64,000 nucleotides of DNA from Rhodobacter calidifons (GCF_011174775.1 NZ_JAANHS010000008.1:78942-142941), one strand, 5' to 3'. Positions 9,586 to 18,693 are shown, counted from the first letter of the stretch. The notes: generated by a model not told the origin, from the sequence alone. Numbers and translations: made by a program.

Positions 9586-10455
9586 ATGACCCTGCCATTC
9601 GACGGCGCGATCAGCCGCTATTTCCGCGAAGGCGCGCCGCAAGAGGTGCGCAAGGCCATCGAAGAGGCGGGCAAGGACGACATCCTCAACCCCGCCTACC
9701 CCTACCGGGAAGAGATGAAGGGCAAGGACTACGACCACCGGATGGCGGCGCTTCAGATCGAGCTGGCCAAGATGCAGGCGGGTCTGAAGGCCTCCGGGCA
9801 GCGGCTGCTGGTCGTGTTCGAAGGGCGGGATGCCGCCGGCAAGGGCGGCACGATCAAGGCGGTGACCGAGAACATGAACCCGCGCCAGGCCTATGTCGTG
9901 GCCCTGTCGAAGCCGACCGAGCGCGAAAGCCAGCAATGGTATTTCCAGCGCTATGTCGACTGGTTCCCGGCGCTGGGCGAAATCGCGCTTTACGACCGCA
10001 GCTGGTACAATCGCGCGATGATCGAGCATGTGTTCGGCTTCTGCAAACCCGATCAGCGGGAGAAATTCTTCCGGCAATTGCCCGAGTTCGAGCAGATGAT
10101 CGTCGAGGAAGGGATCATCTTCCGCAAGATCTGGCTGGAGGTCGGCCGGGCCGAGCAGCTGAAGCGCTTCCTCGACCGCGAGGGTGATCTGCTGAAGCAG
10201 TGGAAGCTGAGCCAGATCGACGTGGACGGGCTGGCGAAATGGGATGCCTACTGCGCCGCCATCGACGAGACGATGGAGCGGACCCATTTCAGGCACGCAC
10301 CTTGGACGGTCATCCTGTCCGACGACAAGAAACGCGCGCGGATTGCGGCGATCCAGACGATCCTCGCGGCGGTGGACTATGCCGGCAAGGATGCAGAGGC
10401 CATCGGGACGATCGACGACAGGATCTGCGGCGGGCCGGCCCTGCGGTCGGCATGA
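9586..10455 (+). CDS. ppk2: Polyphosphate kinase 2
   Basis: A 289-residue soluble PPK2-family enzyme that transfers phosphate between polyphosphate and nucleotides. The Walker A motif is [14 protein letters not shown] (about residues 80-93), the lid and Walker B region contains YDRSWYNRA, and the family-specific [14 protein letters not shown] precedes it. A strong AAGGAGG ribosome site at 9573-9579 fixes the start at MTLPFDGAI. Its stop overlaps the tetR-type gene start (ATGA). The subclass preference (GDP or ADP phosphorylation) cannot be settled by eye. Confidence 0.93.
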   Translation: MTLPFDGAISRYFREGAPQEVRKAIEEAGKDDILNPAYPYREEMKGKDYDHRMAALQIELAKMQAGLKASGQRLLVVFEGRDAAGKGGTIKAVTENMNPRQAYVVALSKPTERESQQWYFQRYVDWFPALGEIALYDRSWYNRAMIEHVFGFCKPDQREKFFRQLPEFEQMIVEEGIIFRKIWLEVGRAEQLKRFLDREGDLLKQWKLSQIDVDGLAKWDAYCAAIDETMERTHFRHAPWTVILSDDKKRARIAAIQTILAAVDYAGKDAEAIGTIDDRICGGPALRSA

Positions 10456-11063
10456 AGCGGGGCTATCACCACGGCAACCTGCGGCAGGCGCTGGTCGAGG
10501 CGGCGCTGGCGCTGATCGCCGAGAAGGGGCCGCAGGGTTTCACGCTGTCCGAGGCGGCGAAGGCGGCGGATGTGACACCGGCGGCGGTCTACCGGCATTT
10601 CGCGGGGCGCGACGATCTTCTGGCCGAGGTGGCGCGGCAGGGCTTCGACATCTTCGCCGCGCTGCTGGAATATGCCTACGATGAGGGGCGCCCCTCGGCC
10701 CTTGCGGCCTTCGAAGCGACGGGGCGGGCCTATCTTGCCTTCGCGCGGAAATATCCGGGGCACTACCAGGCAATGTTCGAAAGCGGGCTTCAGCCGGGCC
10801 AGCATCCCGACCTCGCCCAGATCGCGGCCAAGGCGCGGGCCGCCATGGACCGCGCGGCGGAGGGGCTGGTCCGGGCACTGCCGGACGGCAAGCGGCCGCC
10901 GGCCTCGATGGTCTCGGCCCATGTCTGGGCGGTCAGCCATGGGGTGGTGGAGCTGTTCCTGCGCGGCAATGGCGGCCCCCAGCCCTGGCCGCCGGAGGAT
11001 CTGCTGGAGACCGGGATCGGGATCTATCTGCGGGGTCTGGGGCTGTTGTCGCCGGATCGGTAA
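10452..11063 (+). CDS. TetR/AcrR-family regulator
   Basis: 203 residues. The N-terminal helix-turn-helix spans about residues 10-55 ([22 protein letters not shown]). The C-terminal ligand domain resembles the WHG group ([11 protein letters not shown] near residue 175). The start overlaps the ppk2 stop by 4 nt, so it is probably translated with ppk2. It may regulate this operon, but no operator is evident. A terminator follows at 11072. Confidence 0.88.
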   Translation: MKRGYHHGNLRQALVEAALALIAEKGPQGFTLSEAAKAADVTPAAVYRHFAGRDDLLAEVARQGFDIFAALLEYAYDEGRPSALAAFEATGRAYLAFARKYPGHYQAMFESGLQPGQHPDLAQIAAKARAAMDRAAEGLVRALPDGKRPPASMVSAHVWAVSHGVVELFLRGNGGPQPWPPEDLLETGIGIYLRGLGLLSPDR

Positions 11064-11071
11064 GACAGGCT

Positions 11072-11092
11072 GCCCACGCGTGGGCGCCTTTT
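11072..11092 (+). terminator. Terminator after the TetR-type gene
   Basis: Perfect palindrome GCCCACGCGTGGGC at 11072-11085, followed by GCC and TTTT. It starts 9 nt after the stop codon at 11063. Confidence 0.8.
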
Positions 11093-11870
11093 GCCTGCAA
11101 GCAGAATCAACGGGTTGTCCGTGGGCCTTCAGCAATGGTTAACCCTACCCCGCACGCGGCGAAACTGCGCGATCTCCAATGGCGGAGCCCGATGCAGGCG
11201 GAGGCCCCGGGTCAGGCCCGGGGCGGGCAGTCCGGCTATCCGGGTCGAAACCCTGGGTGGTTGGAGGGACAGGCCACGGGCCGGGCCGGCGGCAGCAAGC
11301 AAGGGCCGCGTGTGGCGAGGATCGTGTCCTGCGCCTGGGTCCTCCGGGTTTCCCGTGGCCCTTCTGGCCATGGCAGGTGCCGCATTGGCCTGCGGCGGGG
11401 TGCCAGCCTGCACGATCACGGCCCCGACCGATCAACCGCCGGACATCAGCCTTTCGGCAAATGGACCCGTTGTCGGCAGAGCGAAAAACGACTGCACGCC
11501 CTGCGCCATTTCGCAACGGCCGCACAAGAACGGGCAACGGATCCTTGTGGAGAAATGGACCGGCGACGGTGCGGTGGGCCGGGTTTGCGACGCCTGAATA
11601 GCCTGCGCCGAGGACGAGAGCCACCGAGGTCCGGCTCCGGTCTGACCGCTCGTCGGAGGCTTCACCCCCTCCTCGCTGACGCGACAGGCGTGACCAGGCG
11701 ATGCGGAGCCTGTTCGCGGGACGGGAAGAGTGCGCCTGACTGCGGCAAACGAGAGGCACCGGGGCCTGGCCCCGCACGGGCCGCTCGTCGGGGGCTTCGC
11801 CCCTCCTCGCCCGGGAACACGCGGACAGATGGCCCGGCGACGAGGAGCGAAAGCGTACGAGGAGCCGCTG
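11093..11870. other. 778-base gene-free spacer rich in hairpins
   Basis: Open frames exist on both strands, but they translate to Arg/Gly/Pro-rich sequence with no family resemblance, no ribosome sites and no codon bias, so I treat them as chance. The spacer contains a perfect 8-bp hairpin (GCCCCGGG / CCCGGGGC, 11204-11224) and two degenerate direct repeats (11646-11676 and 11781-11810). It separates the ppk2-tetR operon from the convergent ABC transporter operon. Confidence 0.6.
11646..11810. repeat. Two copies of a degenerate ~30-bp hairpin repeat
   Basis: Copy 1 (11646-11676) and copy 2 (11781-11810) share CCGCTCGTCGG, then an A or G, GGCTTC, and a run of C ending in TCCTCGC. In each copy the central bases form a short GC hairpin with a TTC-containing loop, for example GGGGC-TTC-GCCCC in copy 2. 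The conserved hairpin with variable flanks looks like a REP-type intergenic repeat. Confidence 0.5.
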
Positions 11871-12971
11871 CTAGCGGAAAAGGACCAGGGCCGAGGGGCT
11901 CCAGGCGACGCGGACCTTCTCGCCCACATCCAGCACCGGGCGGCCGGGGACGTTGCGCATCGACAGGCGCACTTCCACGTCCGTCCCGCCAAGATAGACG
12001 TCGTAGTAGGTCATGTCGCCGAAGTAGATCACCTCGTCGATGACGCCATCCGTCTCGCGCTCGGGGGCTTTCTGATCGTCGTAGAGCAAGGTCAGCGTCT
12101 CGGGCCGCAGGCCCACGACGGGGCTTTCGCCGGCCTTGGCGGGGGCCTGGTCGATGTCCAGCATCACCCGGCCGAGGCCCTTGGCATCGACCTCCACGGC
12201 ATTGCCGGTTTCCGACAGGATCGTCGCCGGGACGAAGTTCATCGTGCCGATGAAGTCGGCGACCTTCTTCGTCGCCGGGCGGCGATACAGCGTCTCGGGG
12301 TCGGCCAGCTGCGCGATCTCGCCTTCGAACATCACGGCGATGCGGTCGGACATGACCAGCGCCTCTTCCTGGTCATGGGTGACGAGGATGAAGGTGATGC
12401 CGACCTGACGTTGCAGCTTGATGAGCTCAACCTGCATGTGCTCGCGCATCTTCTTGTCCAGCGCAGAGAGCGGTTCGTCCAGCAGCAGCACCTTGGGCTT
12501 CAGAATCAGCGCGCGCGCCAGCGCCACCCGCTGGCGCTGGCCGCCCGAAAGCGCATGGGCAGCGCGGTTGCCGTAGCCCTTGAGGCCGACCATCTCCAAG
12601 GCTTCGGCAACGGCCCTCGCCTTCTCCTCCTTCGAGCGCGGGTCCTTGCGCAGGCCGAAGCCCACGTTTTCGGCCACCGACATGTGCGGGAAGATCGCGT
12701 AGCTCTGGAACACCATGTTGGTGGGGCGCGCGTTCGCGGCCACCCCGGCCATGTCCTTGCCGTCGATCATGATGACGCCCGAGGAAATGTCCTCGAACCC
12801 CGCGATGGTGCGCAGAAGCGTGGTCTTGCCGCAGCCCGAGGGGCCGAGGAGCGAGAAGAACTCTCCCGCCTTGATCGTGCCGTTGATCCCGCGCAGGGCG
12901 TGATAGTCGCCGTAGTACTTGTGGACGTCCTTGAACTCGATCATCGTCGCGCGGTCGTCGGAATAGGTCAC
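11871..12971 (-). CDS. potA: Spermidine/putrescine-type ABC transporter ATP-binding protein
   Basis: A 366-residue ABC ATPase of the CUT1/MOI (PotA-like) group. Walker A GPSGCGKTT is near residue 46, the signature LSGGQRQRVALARAL and Walker B VLLLDEPLSALD follow, and the H-loop lies in VTHDQEEAL. The C-terminal TOBE domain spans about residues 285-360. GTG 12971 is chosen: GGAGG sits 6 nt upstream and the codon overlaps the potC stop (GTGA). The open frame continues upstream only because it runs antisense-like through potC. Substrate could be polyamine or another small organic cation. Confidence 0.92.
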   Translation of the reverse strand: MTYSDDRATMIEFKDVHKYYGDYHALRGINGTIKAGEFFSLLGPSGCGKTTLLRTIAGFEDISSGVIMIDGKDMAGVAANARPTNMVFQSYAIFPHMSVAENVGFGLRKDPRSKEEKARAVAEALEMVGLKGYGNRAAHALSGGQRQRVALARALILKPKVLLLDEPLSALDKKMREHMQVELIKLQRQVGITFILVTHDQEEALVMSDRIAVMFEGEIAQLADPETLYRRPATKKVADFIGTMNFVPATILSETGNAVEVDAKGLGRVMLDIDQAPAKAGESPVVGLRPETLTLLYDDQKAPERETDGVIDEVIYFGDMTYYDVYLGGTDVEVRLSMRNVPGRPVLDVGEKVRVAWSPSALVLFR

Positions 12972-13774
12972 AGGAATCCTCCGGCATCTTTGCCCCCGGC
13001 CTTGGCGATGCCGCGGCGGCGCATGTACTCGGCAAAGCCGAGCAGGATGATCGAGAAGCAGACCAGCACCGTCCCCAAGGCCAGCATCGAAGGCACCTTG
13101 GACGGAAAGCGGAACTGGCCGAAGATGTAGACCGACAGGATCGGCCGGCCCGAACCAAGGAAGTTCGCGATGATGAATTCGTCGAACGAGATGGTGAAGC
13201 AGATCAGGAACGAGGCCAGGATCCCCGGCATGACCAGGGGCAGGATGATGAGGCGGAAGGTGCTCCACTGCGTCTCGCCCAGATCGAGCGCCGCCTCTTC
13301 CAGCGAGCGATCGAGCGACTGGAAGGCCGAGGTCAGGATTGCGACGGCGAAGGGGGTGCAGATCAGGACCTGGCCCATGATGACGGTCAGCAGCGACAGG
13401 GGCACGCCGATCGACAGCAGCACGACCAGCAGCGACATGGCGACGATCATCTCGGGCAGGACCAGGGGCAGCATGATGAGGCCCATGAGCGGCGCCTTGC
13501 CCGGAAAGCGATAGCGCACCGAGGCGCGGGCCGCGAAGATGCCCAGGATGGTGGACAGCGTGGCCACCGACAGCGCGATGATCAGGCTGTTCTTGGCGGC
13601 GATGCGCAGGTTCTTGTCCGCCCACATCTCGACGAACCAGTTGGTCGTGAACCCCGACAGCGGGAAGGAGACGACCTTCGAATCGTTGAAGGCGAAGATC
13701 GGCAGCAAAAGGATCGGGCTGTAGAGGAACAGCAGGTAGAACAGCGTGAAGCCGCGCAGCCAGGGGGCCTTCAT
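12968..13774 (-). CDS. potC: ABC transporter permease, PotC type
   Basis: A 268-residue inner-membrane permease with six predicted helices. The EAA-type cytoplasmic loop EEAALDLGETQWSTFRLIIL lies around residues 160-180. This is the second permease of a PotABC-type importer. It overlaps the upstream permease by 4 nt (ATGA) and the downstream ATPase start by 4 nt (GTGA), so the three genes form one tightly coupled operon. Confidence 0.9.
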   Translation of the reverse strand: MKAPWLRGFTLFYLLFLYSPILLLPIFAFNDSKVVSFPLSGFTTNWFVEMWADKNLRIAAKNSLIIALSVATLSTILGIFAARASVRYRFPGKAPLMGLIMLPLVLPEMIVAMSLLVVLLSIGVPLSLLTVIMGQVLICTPFAVAILTSAFQSLDRSLEEAALDLGETQWSTFRLIILPLVMPGILASFLICFTISFDEFIIANFLGSGRPILSVYIFGQFRFPSKVPSMLALGTVLVCFSIILLGFAEYMRRRGIAKAGGKDAGGFL

Positions 13775-14640
13775 TTCGAGCCTCCGATGAAGCGGCGGTT
13801 GAGCAGCACGAAGACCACGCTGACGATACCGACCATCAGCATCGAGACCACCGCGAAGGCCGAGCCCTGCGGGTAGTTGCGCAGCTTCAGGAGGGCAGTC
13901 TCGATGAAGTTCGCGATCATCGGCTCGCGCCCGTCGCCGACGAGTTTCGGCGTCACATAGTCGCCCACGGTCGGGATGAAGACGATCAGCGCGGCGGCGA
14001 TCACGCCGGGCATCGACAGGGGCAGCGTCACGCGCAGGAAGGTGACCCAGCGGCTTTCGCCGAGGTCCTGGCCGGCCTCGAGCAGCGAACGGTCAACCTT
14101 CTCCAGGCTGACGAAGATCGGCAGGACGGCGAAGGGGGCATAGGCATGCGCCAGGACGAAGATGATCGCCGGGATGCCGTAGCTGGAGAAGTTCAGCTGG
14201 GTGTTCATGATCCCCAGCGACATCAACGCCTTGTCGAGGATGCCGTCATAGCCGAGGATCACGAACCAGAGGCTGACGCGGATGATGTAGCTGGTCCAGA
14301 ACGGAATGGTGATCAGGAACAGCCACAGGCTTTTCCGGTCGGGCTTGACGTGGAAGCTGACGAAATAGGCGACCGGATAGGCCAGCACCACGGTGATGAA
14401 GGTGACCGAAAGCGCCACCAGCAGCGATTTCAGCAGGATGTAGCCGTAGACGGGCTTCGACCAGAGTTCGGCATAGTTGGCAATGGTCAGAGGCAGGGAC
14501 ACATTGCCCCGCCCGCCGGTCATCATCGAATAGACCAGCACCGTCGCCAGCGGGAGCGCCAGCAAGACGATCACATATATCGCTGTCGGACTGATCAGCT
14601 TGAGACCAGCCCTGGCCTCGGATCTTGGCGTTGCAGCCAT
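13771..14640 (-). CDS. potB: ABC transporter permease, PotB type
   Basis: About 289 residues with six predicted transmembrane helices and the EAA loop LLEAGQDLGESRWVTFLRV. The start at MAATPRSEAR (ATG 14640) has AGGGGGG a few nt upstream; a GTG at 14661 is possible but less well placed. It is the first gene of the three-gene operon. No periplasmic binding-protein gene (potD) lies in the operon or in the window, so the substrate-recognition component must be elsewhere. Confidence 0.9.
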   Translation of the reverse strand: MAATPRSEARAGLKLISPTAIYVIVLLALPLATVLVYSMMTGGRGNVSLPLTIANYAELWSKPVYGYILLKSLLVALSVTFITVVLAYPVAYFVSFHVKPDRKSLWLFLITIPFWTSYIIRVSLWFVILGYDGILDKALMSLGIMNTQLNFSSYGIPAIIFVLAHAYAPFAVLPIFVSLEKVDRSLLEAGQDLGESRWVTFLRVTLPLSMPGVIAAALIVFIPTVGDYVTPKLVGDGREPMIANFIETALLKLRNYPQGSAFAVVSMLMVGIVSVVFVLLNRRFIGGSK

Positions 14641-14761
14641 CTTGCCCCCCTGTCCCGCCACGCTTTGGTGGCCTTGTTATTTGATCAAATCTAACCCAGA
14701 CGGCCACACCTCGGCAAGAGGGCCATCAATCGGCGGGCAAATCAACCCCGATGAGCAGGCA

Positions 14762-14789
14762 GACCGGGGAGGATCATGCCTCCTCGGTC
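14762..14789. repeat. Inverted repeat between the PotB gene and the following small gene
   Basis: Arms 14762-14772 and 14779-14789 (GACCGGGGAGG / CCTCCTCGGTC) pair over 11 positions with one mismatch around a 6-nt loop. It lies just downstream of the minus-strand gene ending at 14800. Without a T-run it could be a factor-dependent terminator or an operator upstream of the Pot operon. Confidence 0.45.
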
Positions 14790-14799
14790 CGCCCCTCGG

Positions 14800-15060
14800 T
14801 CACGAGGCGACGCGTTCGATCGCGATCGCCCGTTTCTTCAGCTCGTCGTAAAGCGTCGGCACCACGCGGATGGAGCCGACCGCGACGCGCAGCGCTTCGG
14901 CGATGCGGGCTTCGGAGGGGTCGTCGGAGGCCACGCGCCAGATCATCCGCCGCGCCACGCCGTCGTCATAGACGATCTCGGTGCTGCCAGCCATGGTCTT
15001 GCGCCAGCCAAGGAAATCCGCGCCACCATGCGGCGCGTGGAACGTATGTTGCAGTCCCAT
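14800..15060 (-). CDS. Small conserved-looking protein, function unknown
   Basis: 86 residues, soluble, with no cysteines or signal peptide. It begins MGLQHTFHAP and ends ELKKRAIAIERVAS. The codon bias is coding-like and GAAGG lies about 11 nt before the ATG. A shorter start at MAGSTEIVYDD is possible. It lies between the Pot operon and the MocR gene, on the same strand as both, with no close coupling to either. No family recognised. Confidence 0.55.
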   Translation of the reverse strand: MGLQHTFHAPHGGADFLGWRKTMAGSTEIVYDDGVARRMIWRVASDDPSEARIAEALRVAVGSIRVVPTLYDELKKRAIAIERVAS

Positions 15061-15180
15061 TTTTCGGACCTTCTTGTTTTCTGCTCGTGCCGAAAGGGTG
15101 CGGCAAGGGCGGCAAAGCGGTCAACGGGGCCTATGGGCAAATCCGCGTGAGCGAGTCCCTTTTGCAACAGGTCGGGAATT

Positions 15181-16584
15181 TCACACCAGCAGGTCGCTTG
15201 GCGGTCGGGCGAGGAGATCGGCGAGGGTGCGCATCGCGGTCTCGAAAGCGTCGCGGGGCAAGGCGGCGGCGATGGCGATGCGGACGGCGTTCGGGGCGCG
15301 GGCGTGGACGAGGGCGTATTCGTCGGCCGACCGGACCAGCACGCCGCGGCTTTCGGCGGTGCGCAGGAAGGTGGACGCGCGCCAGCCCTGCGGCAGGCGC
15401 AGCCAGACGAAGGGCACGCCGGGCTGCCAGCCCAGATCGAAGGCGCCAAGGTGATTGACCAGGATCTGCTGACGCAAGGCGAATTCGGCCTGGACGGCTT
15501 CGCGGATGCGCTGCGCAGCGCCAGTCTGGAACAGCCGCAGCATCAGGTCGGCCACGGGCCGCGAGAGGGCGAAGAACCCGTGCTGCGCCGTCAGCCGCCC
15601 GGCCTCGCCCATGCCCGCCGGACAGATCACATAGCCAAAGCGCAGCGCGGCCGACACCGTCTTGGAAACCGACCCCACCAGCCAGACCCTTTCGGGCGCA
15701 AGCGCGCGCAGCGAAGGAATGTCGGATACGGCCACGGAATAGCAGTCGTCCTCCAGGACCTGAAGGTCGTAGGCGCGGGCGATCTCGGCGATTTCCTGCC
15801 GCCGGCGGATCGGCATCCGGCCGGTGGTGGGGTTCTGCGCCTCGGTCGTCAGGCAGAGGACCTGCGCGCCGTGGCGGCGGCAGGCGGCCTCGAGCGCGGC
15901 GGGCACGATGCCGTGTTCGTCGATCTCGACCGCCACCACTTCCGCCCGGGCGGCGCGGGCGGCATAGCGGAAGCCCGGATAGGCCAGTTCCTCGATCAGC
16001 ACCACGGGCCGCTCTCCGCGCAGGCAGCAATCGAAGATGAGGTGGATCGCGTTCTGCCCGCCATGGGTCAGCGCCACGTCCTCGGGACCGATGGGGCCAA
16101 GGATTCGGTCGCCCATCCAGCGCACCACTTCGGCGCGCAGGGCGGCCTCGCCCATCTGGCTGGTGTAGTCGAGCCAGCCCTGCCCCGTCGTCGTCGCCAT
16201 GTCCAGCAGTGCGGCACGGAAGGCCTCGGCCTGGCCCACCTCGGGCACCTGCGGCGGGCGCAGATCGACAAGACCCGTCGTGCCGCCGGTGATCCTTTCG
16301 GTGTAAAGCGGCTGGGTCGGCCCCAGGCGCGGCGTCTGCGCCGCAACGAAGGTCCCCCGCCCCACCGTGGCGGCAAGAAGCCCCTCTTGCGTCGCCAGCT
16401 GATAAGCCCGCGCCACGGTCCCCGGCGTCAGATGCAGCCGCCAGGCCAGATCCCGCACCGTCGGCAGCTGCGTATTCGCCGGAAGCTCGCCGCTGCGGAT
16501 CGCTTCGCGCAGCGCCCGGGAAAGGGCAAGATACTTCGGACCGGGGAATTGAGTCAGATCGGGAGACCAACTTGTATCAGTCAC
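15181..16584 (-). CDS. MocR-type regulator: GntR HTH fused to a class-I aminotransferase domain
   Basis: About 467 residues. A GntR winged helix-turn-helix occupies roughly the first 75 residues (LPTVRDLAWRLHLTPGTVARAY). It is followed by a PLP-dependent fold-type-I domain with the Schiff-base lysine in VGSVSKTVSAALRFGY. MocR proteins sense PLP or amines and are usually autoregulated. GTG 16584 is preferred because AGAGGA lies 5 nt upstream; ATG 16605 extends it by 7 codons but has no ribosome site. It is divergent from the DUF1127 gene. A matching operator-like sequence overlaps its own start and another precedes the neighbour. Confidence 0.88.
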   Translation of the reverse strand: MTDTSWSPDLTQFPGPKYLALSRALREAIRSGELPANTQLPTVRDLAWRLHLTPGTVARAYQLATQEGLLAATVGRGTFVAAQTPRLGPTQPLYTERITGGTTGLVDLRPPQVPEVGQAEAFRAALLDMATTTGQGWLDYTSQMGEAALRAEVVRWMGDRILGPIGPEDVALTHGGQNAIHLIFDCCLRGERPVVLIEELAYPGFRYAARAARAEVVAVEIDEHGIVPAALEAACRRHGAQVLCLTTEAQNPTTGRMPIRRRQEIAEIARAYDLQVLEDDCYSVAVSDIPSLRALAPERVWLVGSVSKTVSAALRFGYVICPAGMGEAGRLTAQHGFFALSRPVADLMLRLFQTGAAQRIREAVQAEFALRQQILVNHLGAFDLGWQPGVPFVWLRLPQGWRASTFLRTAESRGVLVRSADEYALVHARAPNAVRIAIAAALPRDAFETAMRTLADLLARPPSDLLV

Positions 16585-16589
16585 AATAA
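16572..16589 (-). promoter_or_regulatory. Operator-like element overlapping the MocR start
   Basis: Minus-strand sequence TTATTGTGACTGATACAA. It matches the element upstream of the DUF1127 gene at both ends (TTATTGT...ATACAA) in inverted orientation and overlaps the GTG start of the MocR gene, as expected for autoregulation. Confidence 0.45.
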
Positions 16590-16642
16590 TCCTCTGGCGA
16601 CTCATTTGCGGAGAGAGCTACATTGTTCCTACAGAGACTGGC

Positions 16643-16659
16643 TTATTGTATCAATACAA
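16643..16659 (+). promoter_or_regulatory. Operator-like palindrome upstream of the DUF1127 gene
   Basis: TTATTGTATCAATACAA, containing the perfect 6-bp inverted repeat TTGTAT-CA-ATACAA (16646-16659). It ends 4 nt before the CAGGAGG ribosome site of the downstream gene. It is the AT-richest stretch in the divergent spacer and the likely binding site of the adjacent MocR regulator. Confidence 0.5.
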
Positions 16660-16675
16660 ATCGCAGGAGGCGCAA

Positions 16676-16879
16676 ATGCCCCAGACCCAGATCCAGACCC
16701 GTTCGCTGCACGCCGGCAGGGGCTTCGTTGCACGCAGCCTGACCGCATTGACCGAAGCCCTCGCCCGCCGCCGCGACCGCCAGCACCTGGCCCATCTGGA
16801 CGCGCATCTCTTGCGCGACATCGGGTTGGACGCGCAGGAGGCCCGCCGCGAAGCCGCCAAACCCTTCTGGCAGCCTTGA
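16676..16879 (+). CDS. DUF1127 small Arg-rich protein
   Basis: A 67-residue protein with the DUF1127 core: an Arg-rich helix (TEALARRRDRQHLAHL) followed by DAHLLRDIGLDAQEARRE. Small DUF1127 proteins in alphaproteobacteria are linked to RNA turnover and phosphate or carbon adaptation. CAGGAGG at 16664-16670 sets the start at MPQTQIQT. It is divergent from a MocR regulator, likely under its control, and followed by a strong terminator. Confidence 0.85.
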   Translation: MPQTQIQTRSLHAGRGFVARSLTALTEALARRRDRQHLAHLDAHLLRDIGLDAQEARREAAKPFWQP

Positions 16880-16920
16880 CCGCCAGTTCCCCCGAGCGTT
16901 CGCGCTCTTACCCCTGAACT

Positions 16921-16948
16921 GGGCCGGGTCACACCGGCCCGTTTTTTT
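16921..16948 (+). terminator. Terminator after the DUF1127 gene
   Basis: GGGCCGG (16921-16927) pairs with CCGGCCC (16934-16940) around a 6-nt loop, followed by G and a run of seven T. It overlaps the last codons of the convergent acetyltransferase gene. Confidence 0.85.
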
Positions 16949-17597
16949 GGTCTCGGCGGCGGGACGGGTCACTGGCGACGATCTCTTCCATCCTGTCCAG
17001 GATCGCGTCGTCGGGCGGCATCGACAGAAGCGGCACCAGCTCTCGGATCGTGGCCTGGGAACAGTCCCACCAACGCAGCGCGTGAAGCCGGCGCGAAATG
17101 GCTTCCTGAAAGCGCGGCCTGATGAGGCGGGCCGGGTTGCCGCCCCAGATCTCGTAGGGGCCGACCGATTTTCCGACGGTGGAGTTCGCGGCAATCACCG
17201 CCCCGTCCCCGATCGTCACGCCGGACATGATGGTGACGTTCATCCCGATCCAGACGTCGTTGCCGATGACGACATCGCCATTGGTCTGCGGATGCCCGAC
17301 GATATCGCGGCCACCGAAGGCGCCGACGAAGACATGGCCGAAGGGATAGGTGGTGCCCCAGTCAACGCGGTGATTGCCGCCGAGGAATACCGTCAAGCCG
17401 TATGCGACGGAGCAGAAAGCCCCCACTCTGAGCGCAGCGCCTTCTCCCCACTGCCGGATTGCCGAGTGTTCCACCCCATAGCTGAAGCGACCGATCTCGA
17501 CGACCGAAGCCCCGACCTTGCCCGACCATCCTTCCTCGGCCAATCCAGACAGCCAGGGCCGGTCCTTGCGGGTCAGTACCTTTTTCCACCTACGCAT
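16929..17597 (-). CDS. CatB/Vat-type hexapeptide-repeat O-acetyltransferase
   Basis: About 222 residues with a left-handed beta-helix signature: repeated [LIV]-G-x4 units around NDVWIGMNVTIMSGVTIGDG and the family ending GGNPARLIRPRF. The insert HRVDWGTTYPFGH holds the likely catalytic His. This family includes xenobiotic (chloramphenicol, streptogramin) and sugar or antigen O-acetyltransferases; sequence alone does not show resistance activity. Start at MRRWKKVL (ATG 17597) with AGGGG upstream. Single gene. Confidence 0.82.
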   Translation of the reverse strand: MRRWKKVLTRKDRPWLSGLAEEGWSGKVGASVVEIGRFSYGVEHSAIRQWGEGAALRVGAFCSVAYGLTVFLGGNHRVDWGTTYPFGHVFVGAFGGRDIVGHPQTNGDVVIGNDVWIGMNVTIMSGVTIGDGAVIAANSTVGKSVGPYEIWGGNPARLIRPRFQEAISRRLHALRWWDCSQATIRELVPLLSMPPDDAILDRMEEIVASDPSRRRDQKNGPV

Positions 17598-17675
17598 TTT
17601 GATATCACCCCTGAAGTTGGTACACACGCCAACTCCTAACTTTGACCAAATCCCGAAACAATCGATGCAGGAAAT

Positions 17676-17704
17676 TGAAAAGGCCCGCCGATCGGGCGGG
17701 CCTT
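17676..17704 (-). terminator. Terminator of the rplM-rpsI operon
   Basis: AAGGCCCGCC (17680-17689) pairs perfectly with GGCGGGCCTT (17695-17704). Read on the minus strand, the stem ends in TTTT. It lies 40 nt after the rpsI stop. Confidence 0.88.
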
Positions 17705-17743
17705 CTGTGGTTTGCTGCGCTGTAGCACAGCCCGGGATAGCGG

Positions 17744-18226
17744 TTATCGCTTGGAGAACTGGAACGACCGGCGGGCCTTCGGCTTGCCGTATTTCTTCCG
17801 CTCGACGACGCGGCTGTCGCGGGTCAGGAAGCCCGCGGCCTTCAGCGCGGGGCGCAGGGCGGGTTCGTACAATTGCAACGCCTTGGAGATCCCGTGCTTC
17901 ACCGCACCGGCCTGGCCCGAGAGCCCGCCCCCGGCGACGGTCGCGTAGACATCGAACTGGCCTTCCACGTTCGCCACGGTGAAGGGCTGCTTCAGGATCA
18001 TCTGCAGCACGGGACGGGCGAAGTAGACCGCCATTTCCTTGCCGTTGACCACGACCTTGCCGGAACCGGGCTTGACCCAGACGCGGGCGACAGCATCCTT
18101 GCGCTTGCCGGTCGCGTAGGAACGGCCCAGCTTGTCGCGGACGGGAACGCGCGGAGCGGCCTCGACAGCGGCGGGGGCCGAACCGACGGCCGATTTCAGG
18201 TCATCGAGAGATTTGATGTCGGCCAT
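17744..18226 (-). CDS. rpsI: 30S ribosomal protein S9
   Basis: 160 residues. The N-terminal ~35-residue extension is typical of alphaproteobacterial S9. The core starts at [17 protein letters not shown] and the protein ends in the universally conserved basic tail (RRSFQFSKR), whose last residues reach the P-site tRNA. ATG 18226 is chosen with GGAG 9 nt upstream. A GTG at 18232 overlapping the rplM stop is also possible. Confidence 0.97.
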   Translation of the reverse strand: MADIKSLDDLKSAVGSAPAAVEAAPRVPVRDKLGRSYATGKRKDAVARVWVKPGSGKVVVNGKEMAVYFARPVLQMILKQPFTVANVEGQFDVYATVAGGGLSGQAGAVKHGISKALQLYEPALRPALKAAGFLTRDSRVVERKKYGKPKARRSFQFSKR

Positions 18227-18228
18227 GA

Positions 18229-18693
18229 TCACGCGCTCCGGGTGTTCTTCGGGTTCATGGACTTGACGTCCAGAACGGTGGGCTGCTGCGCCTCATGCGG
18301 GTGCTGGCTGCCGGCATAGACACGCAGGTTGGTCATCTGCTGGCGGCCCAGGCGGTTGCGGGTGATCATGCGCTCGACGGCCTTGACCACCACACGCTCG
18401 GGGTGGGCGCCTTCCAGCACCTGCCGCGCGGTCCGGCTCTTGATGCCGCCGGGGTGGCCGGTGTGCCAGTAGTAGACCTTTTCGTCGCGCTTCTTGCCGG
18501 TCATCTGCACCTTGTCGGCGTTGATGACGATGACATTGTCGCCCATGTCCATGTGGGGAGTGAAGGTCGGCTTGTTCTTGCCGCGCAGGATGTTGGCGAC
18601 GATCGTGGCGAGGCGGCCCAGCACAACGCCCTCGGCGTCGATCAGGATCCACTTCTTCTCGATGTCCGCCGGAGTAGCGGTGAAGGTTTTCAT
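18229..18693 (-). CDS. rplM: 50S ribosomal protein L13
   Basis: 154 residues, full length. It starts [15 protein letters not shown] and carries the L13 signature [15 protein letters not shown] with LGRLAT near the N-terminus. It is the first gene of the canonical rplM-rpsI operon. Longer frames extend into the leader and are not used. Confidence 0.97.
   Translation of the reverse strand: MKTFTATPADIEKKWILIDAEGVVLGRLATIVANILRGKNKPTFTPHMDMGDNVIVINADKVQMTGKKRDEKVYYWHTGHPGGIKSRTARQVLEGAHPERVVVKAVERMITRNRLGRQQMTNLRVYAGSQHPHEAQQPTVLDVKSMNPKNTRSA

Noticed and set aside
11135..12043. Plus-strand 302-codon frame and its minus-strand counterparts
   Set aside because: Arg/Gly/Pro-rich translation with no ribosome site or family likeness; it overlaps the potA gene end on the opposite strand.
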